This document shows, one piece after another, positions 36,957 through 46,449 of a DNA stretch of 64,000 bases. Source of the stretch: JAHDCJ01 sp039028895 (GTDB taxonomy: Bacteria; Bacteroidota; Bacteroidia; Chitinophagales; Saprospiraceae); contig JBCCHF010000009.1 of the NCBI GenBank assembly GCA_039028895.1, forward strand, positions 62,001-126,000, written 5' to 3'. Each line of letters opens with the position of its first letter. Position 1 is the stretch's first letter. The notes under the pieces are model-generated. The model worked only from the letters and a program-made list of their open reading frames with translations, ran no database searches and was not told the origin of the DNA. A program made the position numbers and the translations under genes.

Positions 36957-37856
36957 ATGTTAGTAGTAGACCCCAAGTCGACACCAACAGGAGACCTTCA
37001 TCAATTTTTATTAGGTGCTGTAGCCCCGAGACCGATTGCATTTGCCAGTACCATCGATGAAGAAGGCAATCCGAATTTAGCGCCATATAGTTTTTTCAAT
37101 TGCTTTAGTTCAAATCCCCCGACTTTGGTCTTTTCGTCAAATCGGAGGGTGTCGGATAACACTACAAAAGATACGCTCCATAATATCGAAGCTACAGGTG
37201 AGGTTGTTGTAAATGTGGTCAGTCATGCCATTGTTCGTCAGATGGCTGTTACTAGTATTTCATTTGATACTGGTGTCAGTGAATTCTCTAAGTCCGGGTT
37301 GACACCTGTGGCATCAGACCTCGTTAAACCATTCAGAGTCAAAGAGTCGCCTGTCCAGATGGAGTGCAAGGTGAAAGATATTATTACCCTTGGCGACCAG
37401 GGAGGAGCGGGTCATTTGATAATTTGCGAAGTTGTGCGCATGCATGTCAATGAGGCGGTGCTGGACGAAAATAACCGGATCGATCCTAATAAGATTGACC
37501 TTGTTGGTCGTATGGGGAGAGCTTTTTATGCTCGTGCCAGCGGTGATGCGGTTTTTACAGTTGTTCAGCCAGTTACTACGATAAGCATTGGCTTTGAGCA
37601 ATTGCCTGATTCGATTCGGGAGAGTGAAGTGTTGACTGGTAATAACCTGGGCATATTGGCAGGATTATCAGCTTTGCCCGATAAGGACGATATTGTCGCA
37701 ATAATGGATGATGACCGGGTGAAAAGCCGCCTTGCTGCCTATCCGCAACAACACCAGGATCTTGTAAATAACCTTCACACTATAGCCAAAGCAGCGCTCG
37801 ATGAAGGTGATCTGGGTTTTGGGTCACTTGTAGCATTCCTGCCTGAGTATTTGTAA
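36957..37856 (+). CDS. Flavin reductase-like / FMN-binding split-barrel protein
   Basis: Protein of 299 aa. The N-terminal half has the flavin reductase-like fold: GAVAPRPIAFASTIDEEG, NLAPYSFFNCFSSNPPTLVF, VVVNVVSHAIVRQM. The C-terminal ~90 residues are helical and not assigned. It probably binds FMN and works in redox chemistry with an unknown partner. The start is 6 bases after the epimerase stop, so the two were likely co-transcribed. Confidence 0.85.
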   Translation: MLVVDPKSTPTGDLHQFLLGAVAPRPIAFASTIDEEGNPNLAPYSFFNCFSSNPPTLVFSSNRRVSDNTTKDTLHNIEATGEVVVNVVSHAIVRQMAVTSISFDTGVSEFSKSGLTPVASDLVKPFRVKESPVQMECKVKDIITLGDQGGAGHLIICEVVRMHVNEAVLDENNRIDPNKIDLVGRMGRAFYARASGDAVFTVVQPVTTISIGFEQLPDSIRESEVLTGNNLGILAGLSALPDKDDIVAIMDDDRVKSRLAAYPQQHQDLVNNLHTIAKAALDEGDLGFGSLVAFLPEYL

Positions 37857-37877
37857 TTAATAGCTATCTTTACCCTC

Positions 37878-38052
37878 CCGTTTACGGTCCTTCATAGAAG
37901 GTTAATAGGGAATCCTGTGAAAATCAGGGACTGTTCCCGCAGCTGTAAGCTTTTAAAGTTTTGTCTATAGTGCCACTACCATCTGGTGGGAAGGCGGGCA
38001 AAATGAAGCAAGTCAGAAGACCTGCCCTAAACGGTATTCGACGCTTTCGGTG
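37878..38052 (+). ncRNA. Cobalamin (AdoCbl) riboswitch
   Basis: The 210-base leader between the flavin reductase-like gene and the TonB receptor carries the conserved blocks of a cobalamin riboswitch in order: GGTTAATAGGGAA, GTGAAAATCAGGGAC, TGTTCCCGCAGCTGTAAG, GTGGGAAGGCGGG, and the B12 box AAGTCAGAAGACCTGCC (38010-38026), followed by a CGACGCTTTCGG tail. Ends are approximate. It should repress the downstream uptake genes when cobalamin is plentiful. Confidence 0.93.
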
Positions 38053-38066
38053 AAAAAGCAAAGAAT

Positions 38067-40004
38067 ATGAACAAACACCTCTACACAATTGGCTTCCTTT
38101 GCCTGGCCTCGATATGCTTTGGCCAGCGCCCAATGGCAGATTCCATCTACCATTTACCTGCTGTTTTAAAATCTGCTGAGAAACTTGATGTCTATGGAGG
38201 CTCCAAGTCTACAAATCAGCTTGATTCGCTTGAGAACAACTTCTCTGACAACGATAATCTTTCCGAAAGGCTGGATGCTTTACCGGTTTCGATCCGGTCA
38301 TATGGAGCCGGCAGCCTTGCAACAATTTCCTTAAGGGGTAAAGGTGCCGGGCATTCTGCTGTGCTTTGGGAAGGATTCAACCTGCAGAATGTCATGAATG
38401 GGGTTGTAGATATTTCGTTGATTCCAACTTCTCTTTTTGATGAAATGACTCTTCAGTCTGGTGGTAGTGCGGCTATGTTTGGAAGTGGTGCTATCGGAGG
38501 AACTATCCAGGTTGGTAATCGGGAAAATATTGTAGGTGGCACACAATTAAGAATAGGCGCAAGCTTTGGTAGTTTCAGCGATTACAGACAATGGGTACAA
38601 ACCAATGTATCCAAAGCTAATTGGATGTTGAGTGTTAAGGGTTTCAACCATACTGCGAAGAATAATTTCAGTTTCCTGAATCCGGTACTACCCGGACAGC
38701 CAATTGTTAAACTGACGAACGCTACTACGAGGAATTCCGGAGTTCTTTCCTCCTTTGCTTTTCGGCCTTCAGTCCATCATAAACTCTCATTCCATCTTTG
38801 GGTTCAGGATGTAACTCGTGAAATTCCTCCGAGTCTTACCGAAATTTTTAGTGAAGCCAGCCAGCGTGATCAAATGGTAAGAGGGATGATGGCATGGCGG
38901 GTAACTCTTGATCGGGCAGTTTTTAAGTTGAGAGCGGGATATTTTGATGAATACATAGGCTTTACCGATCCGGGAATTAACCTTGAAGCAGATAATCGTT
39001 CCAAAAATTTTGTTTCGGAAGGGGAATTGACCTTCCATTTTCACCCTCAGCATCGACTGAATTTTGGTGTTGGTCATTATTTCGCTTCCGCGGAAACCGA
39101 TAACTATGCTGGGCGGAATACCCAGCATCGGCTGGTAGCTTTTTCACACTATAAACTGAGTAATCGCAATAAACGCCTTTCTGGCACTGTCGCCTTGAGA
39201 CAGGCGTTGGTCGATGGTGAAACGACACCACTGACAGCTTCCATAGGTTCATCTGTACTACTTCCTAAAGGTTTTCTGGTAAAAGGGAACGTTAATCGAA
39301 CTTACAGAATTCCTACCTTCAACGACCTTTTCTGGATACCCGGAGGCAATCCTGATTTGAAGCCGGAATCGGGTTGGGATATGGATGTTAAACTTGCCTG
39401 GCACCAAAAAAAGCAACCCTTGCGTTTCAGAGTGGAAGTAGCTGCCTTCAACAGCCAGGTCAGAAATTGGATCCAATGGTTGCCAAACAATCAGGGCATC
39501 TGGAGCCCGGGAAATGTGAATAAGGTTTGGTCAAGAGGATTGGAATATGAGTCTGTTATTGGATTTCTGTTAAATAAGAAGAGACCAATCCGCATTGACC
39601 TGAGAAGTAGTTATGCATTGGTGATATCTACCAACAGCGCAACCGGGCCTTTACAGGAAAACGCTCTAGACAAACAGCTAATCTATGTTCCAAAACATAA
39701 TTTCAGGAGTTCATTATCCTTTGGATTGGGCAAATTTAACCTAAGATATCTCCATCAGTTTACTGGAAAAAGTTTTACGACTTCAGATAACGAGAATGCT
39801 ATCGATGGTTTCCATCTTGGCAAGCTGGATATTAGTCAATCTATAAATAGCGGTCATCATAAGTGGCGCATCCATTTAAAAATCAATAACCTTTGGGATG
39901 CGAATTACGAGCGTGTTGCGTTCCGTCCAATGCCTGGCCGACATTTTCAAGCGAGTATAATTTACACATTTAAAAATATCAAAGACAATGCAGTCAATTT
40001 CTAA
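38067..40004 (+). CDS. BtuB-like TonB-dependent cobalamin receptor
   Basis: Outer-membrane receptor of 645 aa: signal peptide (about 1-19, cleaved near CFGQ), plug domain (about 45-155, including SIRSYGAGSLATISLRGKG and GSGAIGGTIQVG) and a beta barrel ending KNIKDNAVNF. It is directly behind a cobalamin riboswitch, which makes B12 or a corrinoid the likely substrate. It lacks the N-terminal carboxypeptidase-like domain of SusC-type receptors. Its 3' end overlaps the next gene by 17 bases. Confidence 0.9.
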   Translation: MNKHLYTIGFLCLASICFGQRPMADSIYHLPAVLKSAEKLDVYGGSKSTNQLDSLENNFSDNDNLSERLDALPVSIRSYGAGSLATISLRGKGAGHSAVLWEGFNLQNVMNGVVDISLIPTSLFDEMTLQSGGSAAMFGSGAIGGTIQVGNRENIVGGTQLRIGASFGSFSDYRQWVQTNVSKANWMLSVKGFNHTAKNNFSFLNPVLPGQPIVKLTNATTRNSGVLSSFAFRPSVHHKLSFHLWVQDVTREIPPSLTEIFSEASQRDQMVRGMMAWRVTLDRAVFKLRAGYFDEYIGFTDPGINLEADNRSKNFVSEGELTFHFHPQHRLNFGVGHYFASAETDNYAGRNTQHRLVAFSHYKLSNRNKRLSGTVALRQALVDGETTPLTASIGSSVLLPKGFLVKGNVNRTYRIPTFNDLFWIPGGNPDLKPESGWDMDVKLAWHQKKQPLRFRVEVAAFNSQVRNWIQWLPNNQGIWSPGNVNKVWSRGLEYESVIGFLLNKKRPIRIDLRSSYALVISTNSATGPLQENALDKQLIYVPKHNFRSSLSFGLGKFNLRYLHQFTGKSFTTSDNENAIDGFHLGKLDISQSINSGHHKWRIHLKINNLWDANYERVAFRPMPGRHFQASIIYTFKNIKDNAVNF

Positions 40005-41070
40005 GTTTCTAATGCTAATTCTTGCTGGTTCCTTATTATTCTTAGGTTCCTGTAAAGAAGAAATCATCATTATTCCTGAACCAGGAAAATATGACAATGG
40101 TATCCTGGTCAGCAATGAAGGCCCTTTTCAGAATGGTACAGGTACGGTGAGCTTCATTCATCGTGATTCAGGATTTGTGCTAAACGAAATTTTCCAAACG
40201 GAAAACAATCGTCCGTTGGGAAATATCGTGCAGTCTGTAAGTGAGCATTTGGGCAGAGTTTATATCGTAGTCAATAATTCAAACAAGATTGAAGTGGTCA
40301 ATGCTGCTGATTTCGAATCTATTGGCACCATTGAAGGTTTGAACCAACCCCGCTATTTTTTAGGTATCGATGGAAATAAGGGCTATGTATCTGAGTGGGG
40401 TGACACCGGTTCAAATGGGGCAGTTCACGTCGTTGATCTAAATACCCTGACAATTACTCAAACCTTTACCATTGGCGGAGGCCCTGAACGGATGCTGAGG
40501 CTTGGCGATCGGGTATATGTTGCCAATTCAGGTGGATTTGGTTCTAACAACAAGATTTTCATTTATGATGTCAATGAAGACCTGCAGGAAAATGTAATTG
40601 ATGTAGGTGACAATCCTAACAGCATGCAATTGGACCAAAGTGGTAACCTTTGGGTGTTATGTGCTGGGAATAAGGTTTATAATGCCGACTTTTCTCTGAA
40701 TTTGGATGCAAGTACAGCAGGAGGTTTATACCGTATCAATACACTGGCAGATGAGGTTGTTGAGAGTTATGTGTTATCAGATAAATCGGTTGTCCCCGGA
40801 AACCTTGTAGTTAACCCTGATCGTACTACGCTTTATTATACAGGAGCTGGTGTCCATGAGCAAGCGGTTAATGCTGGGGCGCTTAATGAAACACCAATGC
40901 TAAATAACTTCTTTTACGGATTAGCAGTTGACCCTCAAACCGGCAACTTGTATGGTTGTAATGCCAGAGATTTTAACTCGAATGGGGCTGTCGAAGTGTA
41001 TGCTCCGGATGGTACTTTCGTGACTTCTTATGATGTCGGAATCATTCCGGGGAATGTCATTTTCAGATAG
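39988..41070 (+). CDS. BtuG-like surface lipoprotein (beta-propeller, DUF5074-like)
   Basis: Lipoprotein of 360 aa with lipobox LGSC (Cys22) and a mature region of repeated propeller strands (GILVSNEGPFQNGTGTVSF, IYVVNN-type, VYVANSGGFGSNNKIFIYD). This matches the Bacteroidota YncE/DUF5074 propellers; BtuG, a surface lipoprotein that captures B12 and sits on BtuB, is one of them. With the riboswitch and overlapping BtuB-like gene, a BtuG role is likely (inference). ATG at 39988 is used; Met9 (40012) would leave a shorter but still valid lipoprotein signal. Confidence 0.82.
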   Translation: MQSISKFLMLILAGSLLFLGSCKEEIIIIPEPGKYDNGILVSNEGPFQNGTGTVSFIHRDSGFVLNEIFQTENNRPLGNIVQSVSEHLGRVYIVVNNSNKIEVVNAADFESIGTIEGLNQPRYFLGIDGNKGYVSEWGDTGSNGAVHVVDLNTLTITQTFTIGGGPERMLRLGDRVYVANSGGFGSNNKIFIYDVNEDLQENVIDVGDNPNSMQLDQSGNLWVLCAGNKVYNADFSLNLDASTAGGLYRINTLADEVVESYVLSDKSVVPGNLVVNPDRTTLYYTGAGVHEQAVNAGALNETPMLNNFFYGLAVDPQTGNLYGCNARDFNSNGAVEVYAPDGTFVTSYDVGIIPGNVIFR

Positions 41071-41095
41071 TAATCAAGCTGTAACTCTGATTTTA

Positions 41096-42316
41096 TCAAT
41101 CATCGGGGTTAATGATAAGTTTTCTGTTCTTTACAGAAAATGCAACTAGAACCAAGGCCAATGCAAGGCCAATTCCAGCTGAAATCAAGAGAATAGAAGA
41201 TAGGACAGGCCAGGAGATAGCTGCCTCTTTTTCAACAAAAAAGGAGGTGGTGAATAGTGTGGCGAAGAAAGCCAGCCTGCAAGTCAAACTCTGAAGACTA
41301 AAGTAGGTGGCTCTTTGTCCTGTCTCAACTCTTGGCGCAATGGCAGCATTAACAGGCGCATCCGTAATGGCGAGGGCCAGGTTTCTGAATAGGATTACCA
41401 GTAATATTGCTGGATGCAGCCAACTACCTATCAGAGCGATTATTCCAAGTTGGATAAAAAGTGCAATGAGTAGAAGATTAGTTAATCCCAGCTTGTCTCT
41501 TAACTTAATACTGTAGCCTGCCGCAAAAGCTGCGATTGCAGAAGTCAAAGCATACAAAATTCCAGAAATCAGTGGGGCGTCTCCAAGCGTAAGTGTACCC
41601 TCGGCTTCAAGTAACCCCAGATAGGGTTGGTAATATTCATACGGAACATGAATTAATACATAGAGCAATACCGCAAATCCAAATAACCATCCCAAAGGAG
41701 CTTGTTTAAGATAAGAGAAGCATTTGATCAGTTGTTTAATAAAAGGAAGACCATGTTCACTAGCTTCTTTTTCCGCTGTTGGTTCTTTGAATAACAAAGC
41801 TATTGCTAATGCTGGGATAGCAGTCAGAAAGGATAAGGCATAGGGATATTGCAACCCATAATGCGCAATTAAACCGCCAGATAACACTGCAACAGAACTT
41901 GCAGCAAGTCTCCACGTGTAGACCTTTGCCTCTCTTTCACCATATTCATCTTCCTTGCCAATTGCTTTTAATGATTCAAAATGGAAAGAAGTACCTGTTC
42001 CACTCAGGAATGCCATGCCGCCAGCGAGCAGGAATTGTGCAGCAACAAAAAATTCGAATTCTCTGGTAATGAAAAACAGAAAATAGGCCAGACTGAAAAA
42101 TATTGCGGAAAAAACGAGCGTCCTTTTTCTGCCCACAACATCTGAAAAATACCCACTGGGCACTTCAAGAATAACGATGCTGATATAATAAACCGCCTCA
42201 AGTAACAAAACATCCCTCAGTGAAAGATTTTCACTGAAGTAGAGGAAAAAAACAGGCAGCCAGGCCATTGAAGAAATCATAACCTGGAACCAGAAATAAA
42301 GGCGGATATTTCTCAT
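41096..42316 (-). CDS. MFS transporter
   Basis: Polytopic protein of 406 aa with about 12 membrane helices. The loop after helix 2 carries GYFSDVVGRKRTLVFSA, the major facilitator signature (G-x-x-D-x-x-G-R-K). No substrate-specific hints. Often annotated as a multidrug or sugar exporter, but the cargo is not predictable here. It converges with the BtuG-like gene 25 bases away. Confidence 0.85.
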   Translation of the reverse strand: MRNIRLYFWFQVMISSMAWLPVFFLYFSENLSLRDVLLLEAVYYISIVILEVPSGYFSDVVGRKRTLVFSAIFFSLAYFLFFITREFEFFVAAQFLLAGGMAFLSGTGTSFHFESLKAIGKEDEYGEREAKVYTWRLAASSVAVLSGGLIAHYGLQYPYALSFLTAIPALAIALLFKEPTAEKEASEHGLPFIKQLIKCFSYLKQAPLGWLFGFAVLLYVLIHVPYEYYQPYLGLLEAEGTLTLGDAPLISGILYALTSAIAAFAAGYSIKLRDKLGLTNLLLIALFIQLGIIALIGSWLHPAILLVILFRNLALAITDAPVNAAIAPRVETGQRATYFSLQSLTCRLAFFATLFTTSFFVEKEAAISWPVLSSILLISAGIGLALALVLVAFSVKNRKLIINPDD

Positions 42317-42376
42317 TACAGTTGGATAAAGTCCGTGTCAAGCAATCGATTGATGGAAATGCCGATGACGATAAAA

Positions 42377-42811
42377 TTAAGTGTTTTCCGCAAAGTCTTT
42401 AAATCGTTGCATGAAGGTCATGGTTTGCTTTTTGAACATCCCCTTCATGAAAATGGACAGAAAACCCATTATACCTGAAAACTGGAAATCACTAATAACT
42501 GTCCAACGGGTCTTGCCATCTGCTAAAGTTTCAAAGCTATTGTTGATGTGGTTGATTACACCTTTCATTTCATAAGTTCCTGAAAATTCTTCTGGCAATT
42601 CTCTTACGAGTACAGTTTCCGTCATTTCAACTGTTCGCTTGCCATTTTGATAGGTGAGTTTTGATTTGGCTCCGGGTTGACCAGGGTCGCCGCTTAAATG
42701 TTCAAAATTGGTTAGCTCTGGTTGCCACTGATACATGTTGTCAGGATTGTCAAAAAGTTCAATGACTTTTTCTATTGGAAGATTCAGATCAATTATTGAG
42801 GTGTATTTCAT
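42377..42811 (-). CDS. SRPBCC (START-like) family protein
   Basis: Cytoplasmic protein of 144 aa with the polyketide-cyclase/START-like pattern: N-terminal strand and amphipathic helix (IDLNLPIEKVIELFDNPDN), QWQPELTNFE, a repeated strand core and a long C-terminal helix (MKGMFKKQTMTFMQRFKDFA). The fold forms a hydrophobic cavity, so ligand binding is likely, but the ligand is unknown. Confidence 0.75.
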   Translation of the reverse strand: MKYTSIIDLNLPIEKVIELFDNPDNMYQWQPELTNFEHLSGDPGQPGAKSKLTYQNGKRTVEMTETVLVRELPEEFSGTYEMKGVINHINNSFETLADGKTRWTVISDFQFSGIMGFLSIFMKGMFKKQTMTFMQRFKDFAENT

Positions 42812-42903
42812 GGTTGAAAGGTTGTAGGTATTCTAAAAACACACCACAATGTAACTAAAAAAGTTAAACAGGTCAATATTTGATCTAAATTTAACTTTTT
42901 TGA

Positions 42904-43599
42904 TTATATTTTGAATAACCTTACAAACAACTTTCGGCCAGTTAGAAATTTGTACTGGTTGTGCACTTTGAAATCAACTGGTTTTAACCAACAATAAAGT
43001 TTAATGAAGGGAATCAGGAAGATTAAAGCTTTGGAAGAGTTCTGTTTTTTGTCAATGGTAATGGATTCCATTCGGAATCCATTTCTAACAGCCAGATTTC
43101 GGTATTGATCAACAGTAAGAGAGGCTACGTGTTGCATCCCATCATGCCTTGTGTGATCAAGCGGGCCAAAAGAATAAACGAAACCCGAAAAAAGAAAACG
43201 CATCCTGGATTTAAGAGAGAGGATGTTCGGGGTGGAAAAAAAGAGAAATCCATTGTTTTTTAGTACCCTGTGGCATTCTTGTAAAAAGTGTTCATGATCG
43301 TGAATATGCTCCATTACCTCCACAGCAATCAAGGCATCGAAACTATCGTCGGGGTAGGGTAGGTTTTTGGTGATATCAGCCTGCTTGCATTCGACCTTTT
43401 CAAATTGGAATAGTTCAGGGAACAGTTCACAAGCTGACACCTTGAATCCCGCATCATAAAGGGTTTTTGACAATGCTCCGTGGCCTGCACCAACATCAAG
43501 GATTGCTGGTTGGTCGATATGTTTTAAACTTTCAGAAAGAAAATTGAAGAATTTTTCATGGATGCCTGCAACGGCAATCGGTTTTATGTCATTTCCCAT
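42904..43599 (-). CDS. Class I SAM-dependent methyltransferase
   Basis: Protein of 231 aa. Motif I is ILDVGAGHGALSKTLYDAG, the acidic motif II is CELFP, and PYPDDSFDALIAVEVMEHI is the UbiE/Methyltransf_11-like segment. The acceptor is unknown. The C-terminal ~50 residues contain an amphipathic/hydrophobic patch (ALIFLIPFIKLYCWLK) that could contact membrane. Its start overlaps the ArsC-like gene by 11 bases. Confidence 0.85.
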   Translation of the reverse strand: MGNDIKPIAVAGIHEKFFNFLSESLKHIDQPAILDVGAGHGALSKTLYDAGFKVSACELFPELFQFEKVECKQADITKNLPYPDDSFDALIAVEVMEHIHDHEHFLQECHRVLKNNGFLFFSTPNILSLKSRMRFLFSGFVYSFGPLDHTRHDGMQHVASLTVDQYRNLAVRNGFRMESITIDKKQNSSKALIFLIPFIKLYCWLKPVDFKVHNQYKFLTGRKLFVRLFKI

Positions 43600-44230
43600 T
43601 TTGAATGCTTTCCATCAAATAAAGCATTTCTCTGCCTATTTCGCGAACTTTTTTATTGTATTCTTCAGCTTCACGGGGCGTATCATCGTATGCCTTTGGG
43701 TCGAGGTAGGGGAGTGAGATCCGCAATTTGGCTCCTGGAACAAAAGGACAGGCTTTGTCTGCATCGGTGCATACCATTACGGCAACAAAATCTGATTTTG
43801 GGTTATAGGAATTAGCAAACTTCTTGGAGAAATAAATATCATGAGTTTTATCCTCCTCTGTAATTGGGGCATAATACTTTGGGTTTTCCCAATCTGTTAA
43901 TTGTTTAACATCGAAACCTGCACGTTTAACTGCTGCCACCATGCGGTGGTTGAAAGCAGTGGCTTCGGTACCTCCTGAAAAGGTGGATATGTTTGGTTCA
44001 TCATTCCAGAAAGCCGCAGCCTTCAGCCAAATTTGTCCGAGCTGACTTCTTCTTGAATTGTGTGTACAAATAAAGTTGACCTTTAAGTGGCCATCTTCTT
44101 CAAGCATTGCAGCTAATTGGCTTCCAATGCTTTTGAGCTGTGTTTTTCTTTCTTCAGTGATGAAATCTGTTTCGGCCTGCAAATCAATTATCAGTGCGGC
44201 CAGTTTGGGGTTAAAATCTGATGCGCTCAT
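43589..44230 (-). CDS. Low-molecular-weight phosphatase / ArsC-like protein
   Basis: Protein of 213 aa with the Cys-x5-Arg loop CTHNSRRSQ typical of low-molecular-weight tyrosine phosphatases and thioredoxin-linked arsenate reductases. A second Cys (VCTDADKACPFVPGAK region) is where ArsC-type enzymes form their disulfide relay. No arsR, arsenite permease or other ars gene is nearby, so arsenate reduction is uncertain. It overlaps the methyltransferase start. Confidence 0.75.
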   Translation of the reverse strand: MSASDFNPKLAALIIDLQAETDFITEERKTQLKSIGSQLAAMLEEDGHLKVNFICTHNSRRSQLGQIWLKAAAFWNDEPNISTFSGGTEATAFNHRMVAAVKRAGFDVKQLTDWENPKYYAPITEEDKTHDIYFSKKFANSYNPKSDFVAVMVCTDADKACPFVPGAKLRISLPYLDPKAYDDTPREAEEYNKKVREIGREMLYLMESIQNGK

Positions 44231-44264
44231 AGTTTTTGGAGAAGATTTAAAACGAAGTAAATTT

Positions 44265-44969
44265 TTATTCCCATGGATTGGTAGCCCAAACTGTGACTTC
44301 AGGAATAAACCCGCGATCGTCCATTTCCAGGGTGCTTACAATGGTATGTGCTATTTCTTCGGATCTTAATTTCTTGGGCGTTGTATCGCGTTCTTTACGC
44401 TCTGGATTGGCGAAAGCTGTTGTAACTTCAGAAGGATTAACAAGGATGACCCGTACATTATGTTTCCTGAGTTCAGCTTGCCAGCATTGTGTCATACAGC
44501 GAACAGCAAATTTGGAGGACGCATAAACTGTGCCCCGAGCAAATCCTTTAAGCGCAGCGGTGGAGGCAATATTAATGATATTGCCGTAATTCTGCTGCCT
44601 GAAATGAACAGCTGCAGCTTTAGTGAGCATTGCTAATCCGAATACATTTACGGAGAATACCTTTTCGAAATGTTCTATTTCCAGGTCTTCGAGAGTGGGG
44701 AAGTTGCCGATGCCGGCGTTATTGATCAAAACGTCAATGCCGCCCATTTTTTCGACGGCCTGGTTGAGGACCGTTTGGGCTGCTTCATAGTCAGCCATAT
44801 CATATACCATTGGTATTGCACCTGTTTCAGCTGCAGCTGACTCAAGTCTTTCTTTATTTCTACCGGTGATGACTACTTGTGCACCTTTGTCAACCAGCAT
44901 TTTGGCTGTCGCTTTTCCGATACCGAGGCTTCCACCTGTCAGAAAAACCTTTGATCCTTTAATTTCCAT
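44265..44969 (-). CDS. SDR family oxidoreductase
   Basis: Short-chain dehydrogenase of 234 aa. NAD(P) motif GGSLGIGKATAKMLVDKGA at the N-terminus, the NNAGIGN motif, and the catalytic Tyr-x3-Lys in VYASSKFAV, with the Ser on the preceding strand. Classical SDR, probably cytoplasmic; often labelled 3-ketoacyl-ACP reductase, but specificity is not clear. The two genes downstream are co-oriented. Confidence 0.85.
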   Translation of the reverse strand: MEIKGSKVFLTGGSLGIGKATAKMLVDKGAQVVITGRNKERLESAAAETGAIPMVYDMADYEAAQTVLNQAVEKMGGIDVLINNAGIGNFPTLEDLEIEHFEKVFSVNVFGLAMLTKAAAVHFRQQNYGNIINIASTAALKGFARGTVYASSKFAVRCMTQCWQAELRKHNVRVILVNPSEVTTAFANPERKERDTTPKKLRSEEIAHTIVSTLEMDDRGFIPEVTVWATNPWE

Positions 44970-45031
44970 TAAGTTGATTTTTAAAGCTTATTTAGATTTT
45001 CTTTTGACGGATTCGATTAGACGTTTGTAGT

Positions 45032-46270
45032 CTAACCTTTCGCCTTTATCAGACCCTGTAACAGCCAGTCGGCAATGGCCTGTCGGTTTTGTTCGATAAT
45101 GATGCGTTTGAGGTCAAAATTGTTTTTGATATTGGCCAATTCCACGTAAACAGATGTTGGCTTTACCTCTCGCGTCATATGCAGGTCGCGCGGTGTTACA
45201 GTACCTGTATAACCCCGGTTAGGCTGATATTGTTTGTATTTTTCTTTAATTGTTTGTCTCAAAGTATTCGCCAGTTTTTTACCAGCTTCATTGCCAGGGA
45301 AATGATAAAAGAACATATCAATTTTCTCATTTCCGGTTCTTGAGTCTACATGGATGCAGATCATTTTCTGATTGGCATCAGGAACCCCTTTCTTTTTATG
45401 GTAATTATACAGGCCATTAACGGTTTCTGCCCGTTGTGTGAGTTTAGCTTTGGTGTTTCTTGGAATCTTTTTTCCACCCCAGCATTCCTCATCATAGTCA
45501 CAATCCAAAATTTGTCCAGATCGTATGCCATCATTAGGGTCACGAATAATCATGTAGGCAGATGCACCATGTGAGATCAGGTTCCTGGTGAGACGTAAAG
45601 ACACATCATAGGCGTATTCATCTTCACACAATAATTTGCCGCCTCTTTTACCAACGGCTCCGGGGTCTGGACCTCCATGCCCGGCAACTATATAATAAAC
45701 TTGTCCTTTGAGTTTGGAGGAGACGATTGGCACTTTGGCATAGTCTTTCCCAAAAATCAAGTTTTCCTTAAAGCCCACCGGTATGGCAATGATTTCATCC
45801 TTTTTGTCTTTTTCGGGAGATTCATTGATGAGATTTGCTGGTGCTTCGCATTCGAGTTCGTGGTGGGGTACCCAAAGCGCCTTACTTTGTTCGTATTCCC
45901 TGGCCTGCAGTTTTGCTTTGACCATTTCTCGATTATAATTCTGGATTCTTACGGCTTTGTCCCAGTTATTATTGCCAATTGTAGAGCGGATGCTTTTCCC
46001 ATTATATTCGTAATAATACAATGGCATTTTATAGGCCTGGTTAACAACAAGGCCCTGGTCCTTTTTCAGATTATTGACTTTGTAAAAATGATCGACGTTA
46101 CATTGCATCTTCTCCAACTGGTAGAGTCTAAGCAAGGATAAAACACCATCTCCTGGTCGCGCAACAGCCATAACATGGCGTACTTTGGAAGCTTCAAGAG
46201 TAGATGAGATCATCAAGCCAATGAACAACAAAAGACCAAATTTTAGTCTTAAGGGATGTCTAAACTTCAC
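45032..46270 (-). CDS. N-acetylmuramoyl-L-alanine amidase (Amidase_3)
   Basis: Exported protein of 412 aa with a signal-like N-terminus and a C-terminal Amidase_3 domain (about 190-410). Zinc ligands can be read as the His of AGHGGPDPGAVG, the Glu of CEDEYAYDV and the His of ICIHVDS; the catalytic Glu is in VYVELANIKN. It cuts the amide between muramic acid and the peptide of peptidoglycan, most likely at division. The ~150-residue region after the signal has LysM-like pieces. GTG start at 46270 is used. The EnvC-like protein at 1906 might activate it (inference). Confidence 0.88.
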   Translation of the reverse strand: MKFRHPLRLKFGLLLFIGLMISSTLEASKVRHVMAVARPGDGVLSLLRLYQLEKMQCNVDHFYKVNNLKKDQGLVVNQAYKMPLYYYEYNGKSIRSTIGNNNWDKAVRIQNYNREMVKAKLQAREYEQSKALWVPHHELECEAPANLINESPEKDKKDEIIAIPVGFKENLIFGKDYAKVPIVSSKLKGQVYYIVAGHGGPDPGAVGKRGGKLLCEDEYAYDVSLRLTRNLISHGASAYMIIRDPNDGIRSGQILDCDYDEECWGGKKIPRNTKAKLTQRAETVNGLYNYHKKKGVPDANQKMICIHVDSRTGNEKIDMFFYHFPGNEAGKKLANTLRQTIKEKYKQYQPNRGYTGTVTPRDLHMTREVKPTSVYVELANIKNNFDLKRIIIEQNRQAIADWLLQGLIKAKG

Positions 46271-46449
46271 GGTTATAACGGAATTAAGAGTATAAATTAT
46301 AACGGCAAATACTGCCTAAAGATGACAGTTGAACAAACTCTTAAACGATTAGAAGCGGGGAATAATGTTCAAATCTAAAGAAAAAATCGCAATTTCAGTA
46401 TTATGTGATATTTCAAATTCAATACCAAACTCTGAATCGTAATTATTCT

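Noticed and set aside
43589..44230. Arsenic-resistance operon
   Set aside because: Only the ArsC-like gene is present; no regulator or efflux gene.
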